Positions 46,584-56,962 of a stretch of DNA of 64,000 nucleotides are shown here, one piece after another (position 1 is the first letter of the stretch; the number at the start of each line of letters is the position of its first letter). Under the pieces are notes generated by a model. The model did not search any database, was not told the DNA's origin, and saw only the letters and a program-made list of their open reading frames with translations. The translations under genes and the position numbers were made by a program. Source of the DNA: Dipteris shenzhenensis. Its lineage: Eukaryota > Polypodiophyta > Polypodiopsida > Gleicheniales. The stretch is from NCBI GenBank assembly GCA_047967505.1, contig CM106540.1; one strand, given 5' to 3'.

Positions 46584-47317
46584 GTACTCATTACGCCACT
46601 GGCTTTGGTGTGTGTAGTAACAGTTTTCTTTCTTTGGAAATGTGCTCATTTTTTATTCAAATCACATGTCAGACAAGGCAGTCTAGATATCATCAGGGTC
46701 TGTACGGCACGTTGGACGTTTAGTTCTTGTGCCTTTTTCCATGTTTGTGTTATTATGTGATCCCCTTGGTTGCCTTGGTGCCACGGAGAGCTAAACCCTT
46801 TTACTGTAGGACCGCTGTGTTGTCTACTTAGGCTGGCCCCATTGGCGCGTTTACAGCAAGCAGCTCCTGAACAGTGGTTCTTGTCTATCTTACAGACAAT
46901 CTTGCCAACTCAAGGGTTTTTATATTTCCCTACTTGGTATAAAATGAGCCATCTAGGTCAATCTAGTAACTAGTCCCTGCTATGCCTAATAGAGTTTATG
47001 ATGAGTGGTTGTCGTGAGATTGAAACTGCCCTATTTGTTGTGTTGTCAGTGGATGAGATGGAATGCTTTCGGATTCATCTGGATATATGTGTTAGAGAAA
47101 AGGGGTTGCTTGCTACAGCCAACCCGTGTAGTGGAATAAAACATTTTGAGATTTCACAGCAAAAACTTCAAATGCCAACTCACTCTCTGTGCTTGTATGT
47201 ATAGAGAGAGAACACTTGAGATAGAGAGAGGACATGTACAGCCAAACAGTTTCATATATAGATAACAGATCCAAGTACAAAACCTTGTCAAATTTGTATC
47301 ATCACCTATAACAAACA
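46584..47317 (+). other. Start of presumed SNX2 intron 2
   Basis: Begins with the gtactc donor. No exon with the expected next SNX2 block (D-x-LHDYLG-like) is present before element E at 47318. Contains an inverted fragment of the 5.4-7.8 kb repeat family at 47009-47098 (gtgagattgaaactgcc ... ggattcatctggatatat). Confidence 0.65.
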
Positions 47318-47574
47318 TGACAAAATATGAAGAGGGGAGAGGAGAAGAGTGGAGATGAGGAGAGAGGGCATAGCTAGAGAGCACACCACAAATGACTAAC
47401 TGTACACTAGATTTAGTTGAAAAAATAGAATATATACAAACCCTTTTAGGGTGAGGGTTAAGGGATCTAACCCTTTCCTTTATAGCACTCTATAAGGTTA
47501 GTGCTATGCACATATGATCACGTGATGGTGCTATGCACACATGATCACATGATGTTGAGCGTGACCTCTCAACA
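47318..47574 (-). repeat. 3' LTR of element E
   Basis: tgacaaaatatgaagagg to ctctcaaca on the plus strand. A TATA-like tataaagg lies at about 47485 on the minus strand. Near-identical to 60292-60548. Confidence 0.95.
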
Positions 47575-47585
47575 CCTTCCCTTAA
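47575..47585 (-). promoter_or_regulatory. Polypurine tract of element E
   Basis: Minus strand ttaagggaagg directly before the 3' LTR. Confidence 0.8.
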
Positions 47586-47639
47586 GATCAACATCATGAA
47601 GTAGGCCTTCCCTCAAGATGATGATTCTGGGGAATCGAA

Positions 47640-48257
47640 GCAGGACATTACATTCCATCACATCCCTTTAATGGGAATGTCCTTTCTTTGCGTCAAACTA
47701 AGAGCTAGTTGGTGTTTCTCGAATAGCTCTTTACCGAGTGGTTTGGTAAAGATGTATGCAACATTCTCTTTGTTATCACAATGCTACAGTGTGATGTCAC
47801 CAAGTAACACTCTTTCTCTGATGAAGTGCTCTCTGACATCAATGTGCTTTGTCCTGGAGTGATATATTGGATTTTTGGCCAATGCTTGAGCCGATTGATT
47901 ATCACAGTATATTGTTGTTGGCTTTGACTCACCAAAGTAATCTGTTTCTGACAATAGTCTTTTGAGCCATATAGCCTCACATGCACCTGTAGTGAGTGCC
48001 CTATATTCTGCTTTAGTCGAAGATAAAGAAACAGTTAGCTGTTTGTTTGACAACCATGATATAGCACCTTGACCAAGGAAAAATGCATATCCCTGTGTCG
48101 ATCTCGTGGTCTCATGATCTCCGGCATAGTCACTGTCACAGTATCCATGCAACCGTGGATGACTTCCTCTATATTCTATCCCAAATTGTCTTGTACCTCT
48201 GATGTATCTCAAGACTCTTTTGGCTGCATTCCAGTGAGACTGCTTTGGATTTGCCAT
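47640..48257 (-). pseudogene. Element E RNase H
   Basis: Minus-strand frame with WNAAKRVLRYIRGTRQFGIE, CDSDYAGDHETTRSTQGYAF (catalytic Asp), SLSSTKAEYRALTTGACEAI, YCDNQSAQALAKNPIYHSRT and HIDVREHFIRERV. A TAG at about 47782 is followed in frame by CDNKENVAYIFTKPLGK, the usual copia ending. Separated from RT by a frame change near 48275. Confidence 0.9.
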
Positions 48258-48274
48258 AAACTGTGCTAGTGAGC

Positions 48275-49600
48275 TTACTGCATAACAAATATCTGGTGTG
48301 TGATTGTCAGATATATAAGAGATCTGATGAGTTGTCTGTAGTATCTGTCATTGTTTGTAGGCTTTTCTGAAACTTTAGTAAGTTTCAAACTCTGTTCCAT
48401 GGGAGTGGCTGCAATCTTGCAATCTGTCATATGAAACTTTTTCAGGAGACTGTCAACATACTTGAGCTGACTCATGAATGTGCTATCTGAATCTCTCCAG
48501 AACTCAATTCCAAGACAATAGTGCATAAGTCCAAGATCTTTCATGTCGAACTTTGCAGATAAGTCTTGTTTCAATTTTCTGATGAAGCTATCCTTGCTTC
48601 CTGTCACAATCAGATCATCTACGTACAAAAGTGCAATAGTAATGTCTTCCCCTTGAACTTTGTAGTAGAGAGTATGATCTGCATTGGACTTCATGTATCC
48701 CAAATCAGCAAAATACTTGTCAATTCTACTGTACCAACTTCTGGGTGCTTGCTTTAAGCTGTAGAGACTTTTCTTGAGATGGCAAACCTTATTGTCCTTT
48801 CCTGGTTCAACATAACCTGCTGGTTGTTGCATGTAGACTTCCTCGTCTAGATAACCATTGAGAAATGCATTCTTGACATCGAGCTGATACACATTTGATT
48901 TGCTGAGTGTTGCTAGTGATATCAAGAACCGTATGGAATTCATCTTTGCTACTGGAGCATAAGTCTCATCATAGTCCTCACCATATTGTTGAGCAAATCC
49001 TTTTGCAACTAGTCTGATTTTGTATCTTTGAATGCTGCCATCTGGATTGTGCTTCACTTTGTATACCCATTTGTTTACTATGGCCTTCTTTCCTGGTGGA
49101 AGGTCGCATAATTCCCAAGTGTTATTTTTATACAAAGCATCCATTTCTTCATTCATAGCAGTTTGCCATTTTGGCTTGTCTACTGCATCTTCGAAGTACA
49201 CTGGCTCTTCTGTAGCCATGATGGTAGTCATAAGAGCATAGTTGGTGGTTTCCACCTGAATTGCTTTGTCTTTTGGAGCATATGTCAATCTGGTTGGAGG
49301 TCTGCTTTCCGTAGTAGACCGTCTGAGCTGCTGTGGCTCTGCTTGGGGTGTTGCTGGCAATTCTTGCTCGTCTTCATCAACCTGTTCTGTAGATGATTGT
49401 GAAGTCGATGCTTCTATCTCCTATGTAGGTGAGGTTTTCCATTCTGATTCCTCATCAAAGATTACATCTCTGGAGATAATGACTTTGCGGTTGATGGGAT
49501 CATACAATTTTTATGCTTTGCTTTCTTCACTGTAGCCAACCATGATGCATTTGCGTGACTTGGCATCTGATTTCCTGCGATGATCATCATGTGTGTGGGC
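48275..49600 (-). pseudogene. Element E integrase C-terminus and reverse transcriptase
   Basis: From 49600 downward: HTHDDHRRKSDAKSRKC and IMVGYSEESKA (end of integrase, directly continuing the block broken at 55618), a stop near 49503 and another near 49423. A 361-codon frame then holds the copia RT: NNTWELCDLPPGKKAIVNKW, LVAKGFAQQYGEDYDETYAP, QLDVKNAFLNGYLDEEVYMQ, LKKSLYSLKQAPRSWYSRI, LLYVDDLIVTGS (YVDD catalytic site) and DLGLMHYCLGIE. This is the best conserved RT in the window, with all catalytic Asp positions present. Confidence 0.92.
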
Positions 49601-49605
49601 ATATG
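49601..49605. repeat. Target duplication of gypsy F, left copy
   Basis: atatg, identical to 55618-55622 on the other side. Skipping F and one copy rejoins the copia integrase frame without a break. Confidence 0.9.
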
Positions 49606-50131
49606 TGACACATCCCAGCACTCCTGAAACCCCTGATCTGCAAAACAACCACACACCATGTGAGATCTGAGCAGGCTGCTCACCACCCAACCATGACATC
49701 TACGGGATGTGATCCTGAATCAGGAGATGTCCCCTCCGAGTCACGAGCTGAGCTACTGGCACGAACTCCCAATCAGATCCAAACCAGCCTGGTGTCCCAT
49801 ACCACCAGGTGGCGCTGTGAAGCCTTGGATCTGCCACTGGGCCTTGGGCTACGCTAAGATGCAAGCGCGCGTCCGCGACTCAATCCAGGATCAGACCTAG
49901 CACCTGGGAACGAAACTTGCTCCCATCGGTTCACTGAGAACTGAACCCCCTGGGCCCCTTTTATAGACTCGGCGGGCCCCGAGCGCCAAAAATAGCGAAG
50001 ACCTATAAATAGTCCGTACCCTTGCCACTCAACCCGAGAATCAAGCCTGCATAGCTCTAAGCCTCCCCAGGCTAACCTGAGCTAGTCTTGTGTACCTAGT
50101 ACACGTCAGATACCAATCTGTGCACATGACA
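49606..50131 (-). repeat. 3' LTR of gypsy F (full length)
   Basis: 526 bp; plus strand tgacacatccc ... gtgcacatgaca, with short inverted ends tgaca/tgtca. Contains a TATA-like ctatttatagg (minus strand, about 50013-50003). The part 49918-50131 matches the right LTR. Confidence 0.88.
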
Positions 50132-50147
50132 TACTCCCCCTCCTCTA
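50132..50147 (-). promoter_or_regulatory. Polypurine tract of gypsy F
   Basis: Minus strand agaggagggggagta directly before the 3' LTR. Confidence 0.85.
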
Positions 50148-50712
50148 AGAACTCACTCTTGAGTTCGCTAAAAAACCCGGAAATGTTCTTTGGAGGTTTT
50201 GTAATGTCTCCCATGTTGCATCCTCCTCAACACGATCCTTCCACTTGATCTTGTATTCCGTGATAGTACGATTACGAATCTGTCTTTCATGAAATTCAAG
50301 AATACACTTAGGTTCGTGAGGAATAAAAGTCAAATCTGTAACTTCTATAATCTCATGAGGAGAAACAAGTTGATCATCTGCACCCAAGACTTCCTTCAGT
50401 CTACTAACATGAAAGACTGGATGTACTTTAACATCAGGAGGCAATTCTAGTTGGATATGCAATTGGTCTAATTCTTTTAATGACCTTGAATGGGCCACAA
50501 TATCTGGGGGATAATTTCGGAACCAAACCAGTACTTAGGCTCTTGGATTTCTTAGGAATTCGCAAATATACCATCGTTCCTTCAGAGAACTCTCTAGGTG
50601 AACGATGTCTATTAGCATAAAATCTGTCGCGATCTTGGGCACTTCTAATAGACTCCTTGGCAAACTGCAACATTTCTTGCATGTCTTGCAAGAAGTTCTT
50701 AGCAGCATCATT
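50145..50712 (-). pseudogene. Gypsy F integrase C-terminal region and chromodomain
   Basis: First frame (50691-50434): DRFYANRHRSPREFSEGTMV, YLRIPKKSKSLSTGLVPKLSPRYCGPFKV, the GPY-type module of Ty3/gypsy integrases. After a frame change, 50498-50145: IQLELPPDVKVHPVFHVSRL, then a chromodomain ILEFHERQIRNRTITEYKIK, KWKDRVEEDATWE. Chromodomains guide insertion toward modified histones in chromoviruses. A TAA separates this region from the upstream pol frame. Confidence 0.9.
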
Positions 50713-52267
50713 CTAAATTCCTTTTAACCCAACCATAAGTGGTGACTTAGGTTGAAACCCGTACATAAGCATAAAAGGATTGTAACCAGTACTAGAATGC
50801 TTTGCACTGTTGTAAGCAAATTCTATCATAGGTAGATAATCTTCCCATGAAGACTGTCTCTTAGATACATATGCCCGAAGCATGTCTTCAACCAACTGGT
50901 TGACCTTCTCTGTACTGCCATCGGATTGTGCATGATCCGAGGAACTCATACTTAGAGTAGTTTCCAATTTCTCAAATACAAGTGTCCAAAAGTTACTTGT
51001 AAACTTTGAGTCCCTGTCACTGACTATGTCAGATGGCAAACCATACAACTTAAACAAGTGGTCCACAAACTCGTGAGCCAACTGAACAGCTGAAATAGTT
51101 GTTCTAGTAGGTAGGAATCTAGCCATTTTTGTCAGACGGTCGACTATGACCCAAATGGAGTCATGACCCTTGCGCGTTCGAGGCAAACCAGTAACAAAAT
51201 CCATGGAAATACTTTCCCATTTATTACCTGGAATCTGTAATGGCTGTAGTAAGCCCGCGCTTCGAAGGCGTTCTGCCTTAGTAACCTGACAAACCCGGCA
51301 ACCTACTACATAGTTCTCAATAAATGCACGCATCTTAGGCCAATAAAAGGTATGCTTCACAAGAGATAGAGTCCTATGTATACCTAGATGTCCAGCACTA
51401 GGAGCATCATGACACTCCCAGAGAATCTTGGATTTAAGGTCCAAAACATCGGGCACACAAATCTTTTCATTCCGGAACAGCAAGCCGTTCCTAATCATCC
51501 ACTGATCTCCCGCCGCCTGTACCGTAGGTGGCACAATCCCTGAGTCCTGGTCAACCATGGAGCTCCCATCCTGGACTCTCTGCCAATAAGAACTGAAATG
51601 ACTATCAGTTGCGTATAGCCCTCTCAAGGATTGAAATAGGTCTGAGGATATTTCCGTAAATGACAAAGCATTTACAAACTTAACTCGACTTAAGGCATCC
51701 GCCACACTATTCAACGAACCCTTACGATAACGTATTTCAAAATCAAAATCCTGCATTAATTCTACCCATCGAGCTTTCCTTCCCCTCAATTCTGATCCAT
51801 CACACACATACTTAATTGACTGATGATCAGTCAATACAAGGAACTTTGAACCATACAAGTAGTGTCTCCAAACCTTAAGAGCATACACTACAGCATAAAG
51901 TTCCTTCTCGAGTGTGGGCCAACGATATTGAGTGTCGTCTAGCTTCTTACTCTCGAAAGCTACAGGTCTGCCCTCTTGGAAAAGAGCTGCCCCAATCACA
52001 TAATCACTCGCATCGGCCTCTAAAACATAAGGCCGGGTAGGATCGGGTAATGCAAGAACGGGTGCTTCTTTAATAGAAAGTTTCAAGGTTTCAAAAGCCT
52101 TGTTCATTGCATCATTCCAAGGGATCGACTGAGTAGACCTGCGTCCATGACCTTTCAATATGTTTGTCAGGGGTGCCGTGATATGAGAATAATCACGCAC
52201 ATACTTCCGAAGAAATACCGTAAATCCTAGGAAAGAACGAAGTTGTTTCACAGTCTGAGGAATAGGC
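50713..52267 (-). pseudogene. Gypsy F RNase H and integrase
   Basis: Over 500 codons open on the minus strand. KQLRSFLGFTVFLRKYVRDY starts the connection. RNase H: YVLEADASDYVIGAALFQEG (catalytic Asp), ELYAVVYALKVWRHYL, VLTDHQSIKYV, KGSLNSVADALSRV. Integrase: GHLGIHRTL...CRVCQVTKAER (HHCC finger), MDFVTGLPRTRKGHDSIWVI (first Asp), DIVSDRDSKF (second Asp), QSDGSTEKVNQLVEDMLRAY (Glu). All three catalytic acids are present. Product would remove RNA:DNA hybrids and insert cDNA, but the polyprotein upstream is broken. Confidence 0.93.
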
Positions 52268-52429
52268 CATTCTAAAACAAAAAGCGGGGAGCTGAATAGC
52301 CCGTTTTTCTTTTAGTTTCAAAAGAGAGTTTGTTTGAGTATACTTGTGCTTTCTAAGTTAGAAATGTATTTTTGCCTCTTTGCAGAAACGAGACATAAGT
52401 GTAAAGTGCCTTTTAACTTTTTATGTTTT

Positions 52430-52491
<62 letters not shown>

Positions 52492-52886
52492 CTAGTTTTT
52501 TGGAAGTTTTTGTTTCTTGACTTGCTTGTTTATTTTTGCTTAAGTCACCTGCTTCGTTTCTTCTTTATTTCTTGTTTTCATTCTCTTTTGTTTATTTGAC
52601 GTATTTTAGCAAGCACTGGGTTTGCCCAAGAGACTCCGCGGGTCTTTAGAAACCTAGTATAGCTGCTTATGCTTGGGCACTGATGACGACATAAGTGTTG
52701 CTTTGCTTGCTAAGTATGTCTTCCTTTTGCTTTTCATAAAAGTTTTTGTTTACCTCTTTTTTCTTCTCTTTCATTTTCTCTTTTATTTTCTTTGTAGATT
52801 TTTGATCTTTAGAACAACAAAAAATTCTAAATTTGTATGATTGGACTTATTCTAGTCTTACAAAGGTATATATAACATTCTAAAAC
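52268..52886. mobile_element. 597-bp insertion of unknown type with 11-bp target duplication
   Basis: cattctaaaac occurs at 52268-52278 and 52876-52886. Leaving out the 52279-52875 insert and one copy makes gypsy F pol continuous at the RT/RNase H junction. The insert has no coding motif, no obvious terminal inverted repeats, an AG microsatellite (52434-52488) and ends tatatataa on one side. An 11-bp duplication fits a retroposed (LINE-mobilised) sequence or a Mutator-like element; missing inverted repeats favour the former. Confidence 0.7.
52434..52488. repeat. (AG)n microsatellite
   Basis: About 27 AG units inside the 597-bp insertion. Confidence 0.95.
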
Positions 52887-53025
52887 CTTCTGGATACGAT
52901 CCAGATTAATGCTAATACCTTTAGAAGAAATCTTGTGTCCTAAGTAAATGATCTCCTTCATAAAGAAGTCACATTTACTCATCTTGGCATAGAGCTTATG
53001 CTGTCTTAGAATAACTATCAGTGTA
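52887..53025 (-). pseudogene. Gypsy F RT, C-terminal part (normal orientation)
   Basis: Minus strand reads [34 protein letters not shown], the RT end (LREHKLYAKxSKCEF..LGHxIS). Joins the RNase H frame when the 597-bp insertion is left out. Confidence 0.88.
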
Positions 53026-53520
53026 CCACCTTATAGAATGAGCCAGGTAGAGGAAGATGAGTTAGCTTTACAGCTTCAGGATTACCTGAATATGGGCGAT
53101 ATCTGCCCAAGTAAATCACCTTGGGGTGCACCTGTCCTCTTAAGAAAGAAGAAAGATTCTTCCTGGAGAATGTGTATAGATTATAAACGATTAAATAAAG
53201 TGACAATTTAGAATCGTTACCCTCTACCTCGTTCTGATGATTTGATAGACCGTTTGGCCGGAGCGAAGTATTTCACTAAGATTGTTTTGCGTACGGGTTA
53301 TCACCAAATCCGTATCTATGCTAAACACATAGATAGGACCGCATTCCGAACTAGGTATGGTCATTACGAGTTTCTCGTATTACCTTTTGGTTTGACCAAT
53401 GCTTTTCGCTACTTTTCAGCAGATGATGAACGATTTGTTCAGGGATTTTATGGGCAAATTTGGTATAGCGTTCTTAGATGACATCTTGGTATATAGTCGA
53501 ACACTTGAGGATCACATAGG
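53026..53520 (+). pseudogene. Gypsy F RT core in inverted orientation
   Basis: On the plus strand, opposite to the rest of the element: [33 protein letters not shown], a TAG in place of a Lys codon, [46 protein letters not shown]. After a one-base insertion near 53410, [16 protein letters not shown] and the catalytic [10 protein letters not shown] follow. It begins and ends exactly where the flanking minus-strand frames leave off. Short inverted repeats border it: agtgtacc at 53020-53027 and ggacact at 53519-53525. Confidence 0.9.
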
Positions 53521-54894
53521 ACACTCTGGGACTAAGTCTATACGATGATCTACTGCCCGTTTTGGAGGTAAACCTTCCGGCAGTTGAGCAGGGAATACAT
53601 CCTTAAAACTATCTAGCAACATTCTCAATTTCCGGTGTTCAAACACACTTAAGTCATTCTTGTTAATTACAGAAACAACAAATGAAGAAAGCGGAATCAA
53701 AACACACTGATAGACATCATAATGAGAAGTGTTTAATATATTCCGAAGCTGCATCGCAGATACAATAGGTCCCTGAGAAGAGGGAACTTTATCACACTGA
53801 ATACAAAATTGGGTGTTCTTATCTACAAAAGAAAGTGTATGCTCCGTCCATCCGATCTGAATATTGTGGGTTTTAAACCACTCTATTCCGATCAACAAGT
53901 CTACATGCTCCAGATGCATAACATAACATGTAAGAGCTCCCGTGTAGGCTTGAATCCGGATAGGAAGCGCTTCAACCTTGCGATCCCAAAATTGCTTCCC
54001 CGCTGGAAGCTGCACCTCATAGGTATGGTCGCTAGGTACTGTGGACAGCCCCATCTTTTGCACAAATTTGTAATTAACAAGGTTGTGAGAGCTGCCCGGA
54101 TCAAAGAGAATGTGAACCTGTTGGTCCATAACTTCTCCATAAACTCGGAAAAGATCATGGGAACCAAACAACGAAGTATTGAAAGTGCAATTACAAGAAA
54201 GTGGGCAGGTAATGACATTTACAGAAATACCTGTCATCGAGACTTGGTTCGCTCCCTTGGCTTTGGTACCAGTACCCGCCTGGAGCTTCGGTCCAAGCAC
54301 CAACTTTTGGTTCTTGCGCTTTGGACACTCATTCTTGGTGTGGCCCCGCTCCTCGCAATAGAAGCATCGTTCTTCTTTCTTGAGCCTTAAAGTACGAAGG
54401 AAACGGGCTTTACCATTCTTTGCTGGAGTCAAGTTTTTCTTGGAGGCGTTGTCCGTAGACTTCGTCTCCCCAGTACCAGTCGTATGCTGAAAGAACTTGC
54501 GTTTGTTCTTTCCACTCGTGTCGGAAACTGTAGTTGCCTTGGCACCGGCCATGGTATCATCATATATGCGCGCATAATTCATGGCCTCCTGCAACGTTGT
54601 GCATTTGTTGTTCTTTATCTGCAACTTGTATGAATCTGGCAAACCATCCACGAAGAAACCTAACAAGGTCACTGGATCCATCTTAGTGGCCCTGGTTTGC
54701 AGATCCCGAAATCTTTGAAGATAAACTTTAAAGGTCAAGTTTAACTTTGACATATCGAGGGCTTTAAGCTTGCCAACGATATCGTAATCATCCTCCTTCT
54801 TCAAGAACTCCTTCGTGAAGACCCCTTCAAAATCTGTCCATGTATCGGGCTTAGGCAAGAGTTCCTTCCACCATAGCAACGCTTTACCTGACAT
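53512..54894 (-). pseudogene. Gypsy F gag (capsid, zinc knuckle) and protease
   Basis: 460 codons on the minus strand. Capsid (retrotransposon gag family): ALLWWKELLPKPDTWTDFEG, FKVYLQRFRDLQT, LLGFFVDGLPDSYK. Zinc knuckle CFYCEERGHTKNEC (CX2CX4HX4C). Protease region VHILFDPGSSHNLVNYKFVQ, with DPG instead of the canonical D(S/T)G, possibly inactivating although such spellings also occur in other copies. DLLIGIEWFKTHNI follows, and LPEGLPPKRAVDHRIDLVPE leads into RT. The frame ends at the inversion breakpoint. Confidence 0.9.
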
Positions 54895-55281
54895 GAAACC
54901 CGCTGCAAGCTGGATCTTCTACTCATCTGGGTATGGGTGGAACTGAAAGTGTATCTGCCACTTGTGTAACCAAGTGTCAACTACCTCTTTCGTTCTAGAC
55001 TTTTGATCTCCTGGGAAAGGGTCTGGAGTTATATTCGGGCCTAGCACTGAAGCCATGGCATCCACATGCGTGAGTGCCTGCACAGTGCTAGCCAGAAGGG
55101 TGAGAGTTGCTTGAATCCCCTGGAGTTGCTGTGTCAACCCCGTTTGATTTGCATTAACCTGCTCGAATTTTCCATCCAGAGGAGTCGTAAATTCAATGAA
55201 GGCCTTTTTTGTTATCAGGTCATCATAGAGACCGTGATCCTCCTCTCCCACAGGAGTGTAATCCAAATCCTGCTCTCCCAT
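54895..55281 (-). pseudogene. Gypsy F gag N-terminus
   Basis: Starts at the ATG at 55281-55279 (MGEQDLDYTP). Coiled-coil-like Gln-rich middle (LTQQLQGIQATLTLLASTV) and WLHKWQIHFQFHPYPDE. A single TAG just before 54894 separates it from the main gag frame, which otherwise continues in frame. Confidence 0.88.
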
Positions 55282-55406
55282 GGTGAACTCGGGATTTGCC
55301 GCGAACCAGACATAACTGAAATCTGATTTGAATACAGACTGAGAGAAATAACTGACTGAACCGAAGCGAAAAGGAGAATGGGGCAGAGGAAAACCGTTCC
55401 AAGAGA

Positions 55407-55617
55407 TGCTCCCATCGGTTCACTGAGAACTGAACCCCCTGCGCCTCTTTTATAGACTCGGGTCCTGAGCGCAAAAAATAGCGAAGACCTATAAATAGTC
55501 CGTACCCTTGCCACTCAACCCGAGAATCAAGCCTGCCTAGCTCTAAGCCTCCCCAGGCTAACCTGAGCTAGTCTTGTGTACCTAGTACACGTCAGATACC
55601 AATCCGTGCACATGACA
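55407..55617 (-). repeat. 5' LTR of gypsy F (3' side deleted)
   Basis: 211 bp matching 49918-50131; similarity stops abruptly at 55407. Beyond it (55282-55406, minus strand) there is no tggtatcagagc-type primer site, only tggaacgg of doubtful meaning. Confidence 0.88.
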
Positions 55618-56358
55618 ATATGCTATGCAACCAAATATGCGGAGATGCCCAATGCGTGGCTTGTGTCCAGTGAATGCTTCATAAGGAGTCATATCCTGTA
55701 TCGGTTTGGTAGGAAGCCGATTAAGCAAGTAGTTAGCTGTAGCTATTGCTTCTGCCCAATATTGATTTGGAAGATGCTTTTCACTAAGCATTGCTCTAGC
55801 ATTGTCTGCTAAAGTCCCATTCTTCCTTTCAGCTCGTGCATTCTGCTGAGGAGTATCTGCACATGTGAATTGTCTTCGTATGCCATGATTTCTGCAAAAG
55901 TTCATGAATGCTGAAGACATATATTCACCTCCTCTATCTGATCTCATGACCTTGATCTTTCTGCCTGTTTGGCTTTCTACCATGACTTTGAATTCTTGAA
56001 ATCTTGAAAACACTTCAGATTTCTCTTTCAGAAAGTAGACCCAACAATATTTGCTGTAGTCGTCGATGAAAGTTTAGTAATAAAGTGAACCATTGATGCT
56101 GCGGGTCTGGGCATAACCCCATACATCTGTATGTATCAAATTAAGAATACCTTGTGCACGAGAGGTACTTTTGACAAAGTTGGTTCGCTTTTGTTTGCCG
56201 AAGCAGCATGCTTCGCAAACCTTTCTAAGAAACTGTAGCTTCGGAATCCTTATTGCCATATTCTGATTCCTGAGATCTAACAAGTACTTGAAATTGACAT
56301 GACCATATCTCTTGTGCCATTTTGCAGATAGTGGCATTTGTTGTGGTTGAGTTGACAT
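55618..56358 (-). pseudogene. Element E GAG-pre-integrase and integrase (5' part)
   Basis: From 56358 downward: AKWHKRYGHVNFKYLLDLRN, KVCEACCFGKQKRTNF (HHCC finger), IHTDVWGYAQTRSINGSLYY (first Asp), then a stop and FIDDYSKYCWVYFLKEKSEV in the same frame. VMRSDRGGEYMSSAFMNFC (second Asp), PQQNARAERKNGTLADNARA (catalytic Glu), LNRLPTKPI and IGHLRIFGCIAY follow. It breaks at the F insertion; the rest is at 49600. Confidence 0.92.
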
Positions 56359-56365
56359 GGCATGC

Positions 56366-56962
56366 TTATCTGGTTTGTACTGTAGCTAGCATTCTGTATA
56401 AGCGTCCTTCCTTGACACCTTTTGCTACTAGGTGACATCTTTTGGATTTGTCTCTGATAGTGCATTCATCACCGTCGAAGATGACTTTGTAATTGTGTTC
56501 CGTCATTTGACCTACTGACAAAAGGTTCTTGCTGAGCTTCGGAATATAGAGCACATCTTTGGCTAATCCTTTTGTATCAGTGAAATTGTTCAAAGGGATA
56601 ACACTTGTCCCTTGAACTGGATTCGGTGTATTGTCTGCTATGTAGATGACATTTTTTTGACCTTCTAATGGCTTCATTTCTGTGAACCATTCCTGATGAT
56701 TTGTCATATGAGATGATGCACCGCTGTCAATGTAGCAAGGATCCTGTTCCACTTGGTTGACTTGATAACTGAAATCTTCTTTGGGATTGAAATCAGTGTC
56801 TAGGTACACTGTATCAGTCTGATGCAATTTCTCGCTTGCAAGAAACATATTTCCATGTTCATTTGCAAAATGACTGTGACTAGAATGTCCACCACGATGA
56901 TTTTCTCTGCCTCGGGAATTTCCTCGATTATCGCTGGATTGACTGCCTTGGTCGCACGGCAA
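56366..56962 (-). pseudogene. Element E protease and linker
   Basis: Minus-strand frame with PCYIDSGASSHMTNHQEWFT (aspartic protease, D-S-G), then IPLNNFTDTKGLAKDVLYIP, LSKNLLSVGQMTEHNYKVIF. It overlaps the zinc-knuckle frame with a one-base shift. Ends in a stop just before the GAG-pre-integrase frame. Confidence 0.9.

Larger units (their letters stand above)
49606..55617 (-). mobile_element. Ty3/gypsy chromovirus F nested in element E
   Basis: 6.0-kb element on the minus strand with target duplication atatg. Order: truncated 5' LTR - gag - zinc knuckle - protease - RT - RNase H - integrase - chromodomain - purine tract - full 3' LTR. The chromodomain at the end of pol defines a chromovirus. 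Damage: loss of about 315 bp of the 5' LTR 3' side together with the expected primer site, one nonsense codon in gag, an inverted ~0.5-kb RT segment (53026-53520), a 597-bp insertion with 11-bp duplication, a stop before the chromodomain region and a frame change near 50470. Confidence 0.93.

Noticed and set aside
46584-46760. Continuation of SNX2 through 46760 with a hydrophobic segment
   Set aside because: Follows a good GT donor after KHL; the hydrophobic tail is intron read-through, not a membrane segment.
49606-49917. Separate insertion next to the gypsy 3' LTR
   Set aside because: The atatg duplication and frame recovery place the element border at 49606, so this is the rest of the LTR.
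53809-54390. 193-codon plus-strand frame
   Set aside because: Shadow of the gypsy gag-protease frame on the other strand.
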